The notes beneath the pieces are model-generated. The model was not told where the DNA came from. It saw only the letters and a program-made list of their open reading frames with translations, and did not search any database. From an uncultured bacterium (lineage in GTDB: Bacteria; Planctomycetota; Phycisphaerae; Phycisphaerales; SM1A02), in NCBI GenBank assembly GCA_903938205.1, contig CAJACJ010000414.1, positions 1 to 18,837 of the forward strand: a stretch of 18,837 nt of DNA, in the 5' to 3' direction. Position numbers and translations under genes: made by a program. This document shows positions 14,733 through 18,837 of the stretch, in pieces (position 1 is the first letter of the stretch; every line of letters begins with the position of its first letter).

Positions 14733-16283
14733 ATGCAAAACGCAAAAGACCTATTGAAACGCCTTGGAATTGATCGACATCCACGTTTGCTGCCATGCGG
14801 CGGCGCTGACAGCATTGTGAGCGAATGTCCCGCAACTGGCGAGCCCATTGCGACGGTTCGTTTGGATACCGCCGCGGAGTTGGAGGCGGCCATTGTGCGA
14901 TGTGTTGCCGTGCAAAAAGCATGGCGCATGTTGCCCGCTCCGCAGCGCGGCGAAATTGTTCGGCAAATTGGCGAGGAGTTTCGCAAACATAAAAATGATC
15001 TGGGCGAATTGGTCACGCTTGAAGCCGGAAAAATTCGCGCCGAAGGCCTGGGTGAAATTCAAGAGTGCATTGACATCGCCGATTTCTCCGTGGGACTTTC
15101 GCGACAGTTGTATGGAAACTCCATGCACAGCGAACGACCCAGCCATCGCATGTTTGAACAGTGGCATCCACTTGGAACCATTGGTTGCATCACCGCGTTT
15201 AATTTTCCAGCCGCCGTGTGGGCGTGGAACTCCATGCTGGCCGCAACGTGTGGCAACTCCACATTGTGGAAGCCAAGTTTGATTACGCCCCTTGTCGCTA
15301 TTGCCTGCAACGAAGTGGCGCAGCGCGTCATGCAAACGCAAACTATTTTCCGTCCCGCATACGGCGATCCGCGCGATGTCTTTGGACTTGTCATTGGCCG
15401 CGACAGTGAAGTGGGCGAGCGCATGGTGGCGGATCGCAGATTGCCGCTGATTTCAGCCACTGGAAGCTGCCGAATGGGGCGCAAAGTTGGTCAAGTTGTG
15501 GCGGGGCGCTTGGGCCGTGCGTTGCTTGAATTGGGCGGAAATAACGCAATTATTGTTATGCCGGACGCCGACATGAAATTGGTGGAGCGCGCGGTTGTGT
15601 TTGGCGCCGTTGGAACAGCGGGGCAGCGTTGCACCAGTACGCGCAGATTGATTGTGCACGAAAGCATTGTGGAGAAGCTCACGGAAAAGTTGACGCACTT
15701 GTACGCCAGCATCAAAATTGGCGACCCAATGGATGAGTCAACCCTCATGGGTCCACTCATTCATGCGGAAACAAAAAACGCAATGAAGAGCGCGATCGAG
15801 CAGGCTGTGGCGCAAGGCTGCCGCGTGAAATGTGGCGGCTTGCCTGGTCTTGCCAAATATGACAATCGTCCAGGATATTTCTGTGAGCCCACAATCATCA
15901 GCGTGCCTAAGGGTGTTGTGCCCGCGATTTGTCGCGAAGAAACATTCGCGCCAATCTTGTACATCTTCAGTGTGAAAGATTTCGAGGAGGCCATGGAGAT
16001 TCACAACGGAGTGGACCAAGGTCTTTCAAGCGCCATCTTCACCGATAGCGTTCGCACCGCCGAACGATTCTTGTCGCACCAAGGAAGCGATTGCGGCATT
16101 GCCAATGTGAACTTGGGAACCAGCGGCGCCGAAATTGGCGGCGCATTTGGCGGCGAAAAAGACACGGGTGGTGGCCGCGAAAGCGGCTCGGATTCGTGGA
16201 AACAATACATGCGCCGTCAAACATGCACTGTGAATTGGGGAACTGATTTGCCGCTTGCCCAAGGCATTCGCTTTGGTGACTAA
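14733..16283 (+). CDS. ALDH7-family L-aminoadipate-semialdehyde dehydrogenase
   Basis: The 516-residue product strongly resembles ALDH7A1/antiquitin, the NAD-dependent enzyme that oxidises alpha-aminoadipate semialdehyde (in equilibrium with piperideine-6-carboxylate) in lysine catabolism. Visible features are the oxyanion Asn in ITAFNFPAAVWAWN (Asn157), CGNSTLWKPS, the general-base Glu in LLELGGNNAII (Glu266), the catalytic Cys in GTAGQRCTSTRR (Cys300), and the C-terminal hallmark GSDCGIANVNLGTSGAEIGG, then GAFGGEKDTGGGRESGSD and WKQYMRR, which is almost invariant in ALDH7. I chose ATG 14733, which fits the family N-terminus; an in-frame ATG at 14628 would overlap scoB. The 65-base divergent gap must hold both promoters. 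Bacterial relatives also oxidise other aldehydes such as betaine aldehyde, so substrate is inferred. Confidence 0.93.
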   Translation: MQNAKDLLKRLGIDRHPRLLPCGGADSIVSECPATGEPIATVRLDTAAELEAAIVRCVAVQKAWRMLPAPQRGEIVRQIGEEFRKHKNDLGELVTLEAGKIRAEGLGEIQECIDIADFSVGLSRQLYGNSMHSERPSHRMFEQWHPLGTIGCITAFNFPAAVWAWNSMLAATCGNSTLWKPSLITPLVAIACNEVAQRVMQTQTIFRPAYGDPRDVFGLVIGRDSEVGERMVADRRLPLISATGSCRMGRKVGQVVAGRLGRALLELGGNNAIIVMPDADMKLVERAVVFGAVGTAGQRCTSTRRLIVHESIVEKLTEKLTHLYASIKIGDPMDESTLMGPLIHAETKNAMKSAIEQAVAQGCRVKCGGLPGLAKYDNRPGYFCEPTIISVPKGVVPAICREETFAPILYIFSVKDFEEAMEIHNGVDQGLSSAIFTDSVRTAERFLSHQGSDCGIANVNLGTSGAEIGGAFGGEKDTGGGRESGSDSWKQYMRRQTCTVNWGTDLPLAQGIRFGD

Positions 16284-16395
16284 GTCGCGTTTATGTCACG
16301 CCGTATTTGTCTTTGCGAACAATTTTCAGCCATTGTTTTGAATGGTGAATTGATTCTTGGATGAATGTGTGATCGCGCTTCTTAGAGCGGGCGAG

Positions 16396-16833
16396 TTACT
16401 GCGCGGTAGGTGGTGTCGCGCTTGCAATCGGTGTCTTGGTCGGTTCGGAGTTCGCCTTTGTAAATCGAATCAGCGACCAAGTCAACTCTGGCGATGAAGC
16501 TGAAGCATTCTCTGCGACCTTGATCCACAAGCCTTGCTCATCAACACTGGGTCCAACAAGTTGACGCCATTGACCGGTCTCAGAAATCGGCATGACATAC
16601 CAAGGATCTTCACCAGACTTGGAAAGCAATCGCCACTGGACTTCATCGGGGCGCGTTCCATTTCCAATTACTTGCGCTGCCCACTCGCGTCCATCCCATG
16701 TGAGTGCGGGAAAGTTCACGCGATGTTTTCCAAAAAGTGTTCCGCCAACAAACCACGCCAAGATTGCGGCAAGCACCACGAAGATGGCTGCGCGCACAAG
16801 TAAATTTCGAAATGCGAGAGTGGCTTGTCCCAT
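16396..16833 (-). CDS. Hypothetical membrane-anchored protein
   Basis: I do not recognise this 145-residue protein. It has a short basic N-terminus (MGQATLAFRNLLVRA), one membrane span (residues 16-36, AIFVVLAAILAWFVGGTLFG), then a soluble part of about 90 residues with several Trp residues (LTWDGREWAAQV, VQWRLLSKSGEDPWYV, QWRQLVGPS, LWIKVAE) and a Thr/Pro/Ala tail. The layout suggests an inner-membrane anchor with a periplasmic beta-type domain. ATG 16833 is chosen because the frame upstream lacks features and overlaps uppP; a weak GAAAG precedes it. It lies 55 bases after uppP on the same strand, so it may be cotranscribed with ilvC-uppP. It has no signs of transfer. Confidence 0.6.
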   Translation of the reverse strand: MGQATLAFRNLLVRAAIFVVLAAILAWFVGGTLFGKHRVNFPALTWDGREWAAQVIGNGTRPDEVQWRLLSKSGEDPWYVMPISETGQWRQLVGPSVDEQGLWIKVAENASASSPELTWSLIRFTKANSEPTKTPIASATPPTAQ

Positions 16834-16888
16834 AGAATTTCTTTCGGAGCGTGATCTTAGTCGTAATGGGAAAATAAATTTGACTGCA

Positions 16889-17803
16889 TCAACGCGCAAT
16901 CCAACCGGCGTATACAGCCCAGGCGAAACTTCCGGCCACCACAATTCGCCACCAGCCAAAGATCGCCAAAGTGTGGTTTCCAAGCCATTTCACAAGCCAT
17001 TTCACGCTGATCGCGGCGCTGATAGTGGCCGTGACAAGCCCCACAATTATTGGAAGCGGGCCGCCCAATGCATCCATGAATTTGTGGATTGATTCAGAGC
17101 CGCCCTTGAGCACGTTCAGACTTTCATACAACGACGCCGCGCCCAATGTGGGAAGACCCAACAAGAATGCAAACTCCGCTGCCGCCACAGGTGGCAGGCC
17201 AACAAGCATTCCGCCAAGCAGTGTCACCAGCGAGCGGCTGGTGCCAGGCATCATGGCCAACACTTGCATCATGCCAATAATCAACGCGCCTTTGAGTGTC
17301 AGTCGCGCCAATGCGTCGCCGGGTTCATAGTGCTGCTCGATTTTTTTCTGGTTCCAACCTTTCAGCAACACCATCACCACGCCGCCAACCAAGAGCGCCG
17401 CCACAACAGGTCCAGGAAAAAATAAATGCGCCTTGATTGTTTTTCGAAAGGCCAAGCCAATGATCGCCGCGGGCATGAACGCGATCACAAGTTTCACCAA
17501 TAAACCAAATCCAATTCGCGACTCCGTGGTTGCCCGACTGGGAAGCGCCACGCCCACGCATCCTTGCGCCATGGTGCGCAATCTTTTCCAGTACAAACCA
17601 GCCACGGCCAAAATTGCGCCGCCTTGAATGATGATTTCAAATCCATCCAACGCCTCTTTAATGGACGCCATGTTGGCGCCACCAGTTTCTTTGCCAAGAC
17701 CAAGCATGGACGCCGCCAGAATGAGATGTCCAGTGCTGCTGACGGGTAAATATTCCGTCACGCCTTCGACAATTCCTAGGATAATTGCGTCAAATACCGT
17801 CAT
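16889..17803 (-). CDS. uppP: Undecaprenyl-diphosphatase UppP (BacA)
   Basis: UppP removes a phosphate from undecaprenyl diphosphate, regenerating the lipid carrier for peptidoglycan and other envelope polymers, and its overexpression gives bacitracin resistance. The 304-residue multi-span product shows both family motifs: EGVTEYLPVSSTGH (13-26) with the catalytic-region glutamates, and MMPGTSRSLVTLLGG with the PGTSRS signature. The region FEIIIQGGAILAV corresponds to the conserved FE..IQ.GAILA segment. The length is slightly greater than the common 265-280, with an extra loop around residues 80-95. The start overlaps the ilvC stop by four bases (ATGA), so translation is probably coupled to ilvC, an unusual functional partner. 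A small hypothetical gene follows. Confidence 0.97.
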   Translation of the reverse strand: MTVFDAIILGIVEGVTEYLPVSSTGHLILAASMLGLGKETGGANMASIKEALDGFEIIIQGGAILAVAGLYWKRLRTMAQGCVGVALPSRATTESRIGFGLLVKLVIAFMPAAIIGLAFRKTIKAHLFFPGPVVAALLVGGVVMVLLKGWNQKKIEQHYEPGDALARLTLKGALIIGMMQVLAMMPGTSRSLVTLLGGMLVGLPPVAAAEFAFLLGLPTLGAASLYESLNVLKGGSESIHKFMDALGGPLPIIVGLVTATISAAISVKWLVKWLGNHTLAIFGWWRIVVAGSFAWAVYAGWIAR

Positions 17804-18819
17804 TTGTGTTCATCTTTCAACCAAGGGATCAGGGCTCTGACCGCGCGACCCGCGGCTTCAATTGGATGGCTTTGCGCGGCGTCTTGCATTTTTTTCAAGC
17901 GCGCAAATCCATCATTGGCATCGCTTTGAAAGCGAGCCGCAAATGTTCCATCTTGCACGGAAGTCAGAATGCGTTTGAAGTCCGCGCGCAATTGTTCAGT
18001 CAACAAAATGTGTTCAGCGTCAAACGCGCCAAACTCCGCCGTGGTGCTAATGGCGTCGCGCATGCCGGATGGTCCACGCGCGTACATCAAGTCCGCGACC
18101 TGTTTAAGTTCATGGCAACATTCAATGTATGCAAGCATCGGCGGGTATCCCGCCTCGACTAAAGTTTCATACGCAACTTTCACCAGCGCCAACATTCCTC
18201 CGCACAGCACGGATTGCTCGCCGAACAAATCTGTTTCCGCCTCCGCTGCGAAAGTAGTTTCAATAATTGCCGCGCGCAGTGAACCAATTCCATTGGCCCA
18301 CGCAAGTCCAAGTGCGCGCGTGTTGATGGCGTTGACGCCGTCGGCATGCACCGCGAACAAACTAGGAATTCCTTGACCCGTGACAAAGCGGTCGCGCACT
18401 GTTTTGCCTGGACCTTTTGGCGCCACCATGACAACGCCAATGTGAGCGGGGGGCTTGACCATGCCGAAGCGAATGGAGAAGCCATGCAAAAATCCCACCA
18501 CGGCATGTGGCGCAAGGTTGGGCTCAATTGCGGTAGCCCACAATTTTCCATGAATTTCATCGGGCAGGGCCACAATCACTAAATCAGCGTTTTCCACGGC
18601 TTTGGCGCTTGAAAGCACCTCAAATCCGGCTGCTTTGGCAACGGCAAAGCCACGTGTGCCCGGCTCAGAACCAACCCGCACCAGCACGCCGCTGTCCCGC
18701 AAATTTTGCGCATGTGCTTGTCCTTGATTTCCATAACCCAATATGCAAACAGACTTTCCAATCAGTGGCGTCAGTGGCGCATCGGCTTGATTTTGAATTA
18801 TTATCGCCTCTTGCGGCAT
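17800..18819 (-). CDS. ilvC: Ketol-acid reductoisomerase (class I)
   Basis: This enzyme makes 2,3-dihydroxy-isovalerate and its methyl homologue in valine and isoleucine synthesis, using NAD(P)H and Mg. From ATG 18819 the product has 339 residues. The Rossmann motif CILGYGNQGQAHAQNLRDSG is followed by a cofactor loop VGSEPGTRGF. FLHGFSIRFG carries the catalytic-region His112, then VAPKGPGKTVR, the metal ligands Asp197 and Glu201 in ETDLFGEQ, and Glu233 and Glu237 in YIECCHELK. The frame is open to the window edge, where GTG at 18837 is another possible start; upstream starts cannot be excluded. The loop has Glu52 where NADPH-type enzymes commonly have Arg. The stop overlaps uppP. No ilvB or ilvN is seen. 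Confidence 0.95.
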   Translation of the reverse strand: MPQEAIIIQNQADAPLTPLIGKSVCILGYGNQGQAHAQNLRDSGVLVRVGSEPGTRGFAVAKAAGFEVLSSAKAVENADLVIVALPDEIHGKLWATAIEPNLAPHAVVGFLHGFSIRFGMVKPPAHIGVVMVAPKGPGKTVRDRFVTGQGIPSLFAVHADGVNAINTRALGLAWANGIGSLRAAIIETTFAAEAETDLFGEQSVLCGGMLALVKVAYETLVEAGYPPMLAYIECCHELKQVADLMYARGPSGMRDAISTTAEFGAFDAEHILLTEQLRADFKRILTSVQDGTFAARFQSDANDGFARLKKMQDAAQSHPIEAAGRAVRALIPWLKDEHK

Positions 18820-18837
18820 GTCTTTTGGCTTCAGCAC

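Noticed and set aside
14668..14922. N-terminal extension of the scoB frame (to 305 residues)
   Set aside because: It covers the divergent gap and the start of the dehydrogenase gene; family similarity begins only at ATG 14667.

Overview
The window looks like the chromosome of a Gram-negative, flagellated heterotroph of moderate GC. It most resembles the Planctomycetes/PVC group, perhaps a Phycisphaerae-like lineage. That placement is inference. It rests on protein character (divergent FlhB, LptE and BamD-like proteins, an E1-alpha/E1-beta type pyruvate dehydrogenase, an ALDH7-type dehydrogenase) and on the weak or absent Shine-Dalgarno sequences in front of several metabolic genes. No rRNA, tRNA, CRISPR array, insertion sequence or phage gene was seen.

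Layout. Positions 1-2865 (+) hold the end of pdhA, then pdhB and pdhC, encoding the E1 and E2 parts of pyruvate dehydrogenase. Positions 2983-6828 (-) hold an envelope-biogenesis cluster transcribed as a BamD-like TPR protein, an LptE-like lipoprotein and the membrane protease FtsH. Divergent from it, positions 7031-12434 (+) hold a compact flagellar export-gate operon: fliO, fliP, fliQ, fliR, flhB, flhA and a small ORF resembling only the N-terminus of FlhF. A possible sigma-54 promoter lies just upstream of fliO. After a 392-base gene-free stretch comes a FliA/WhiG-type sigma factor (12827-13846) closed by a strong intrinsic terminator. Positions 14005-16283 hold a divergent pair: a lone CoA-transferase subunit B (-) and an ALDH7-family aminoadipate-semialdehyde dehydrogenase (+). 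Positions 16396-18837 (-) hold ilvC, uppP and a small membrane-anchored hypothetical protein, with ilvC and uppP overlapping by 4 bases.

The flagellar genes belong together: FliP/Q/R form the export gate, FlhA and FlhB control substrate entry, FliO assists FliP assembly, and the sigma-28-type factor would drive late flagellar genes. This block also holds the most unusual signals. fliP is broken by a frameshift that looks like loss of one copy of a 4-base repeat. flhB ends exactly where the autocleaving NPTH domain should begin. The FlhF-like ORF lacks a GTPase domain. The sigma factor carries a long low-complexity N-terminal extension. I see no clear new defence or mobile system here. The strongest lead is an export apparatus that may have lost, or relocated, its FlhB specificity switch.
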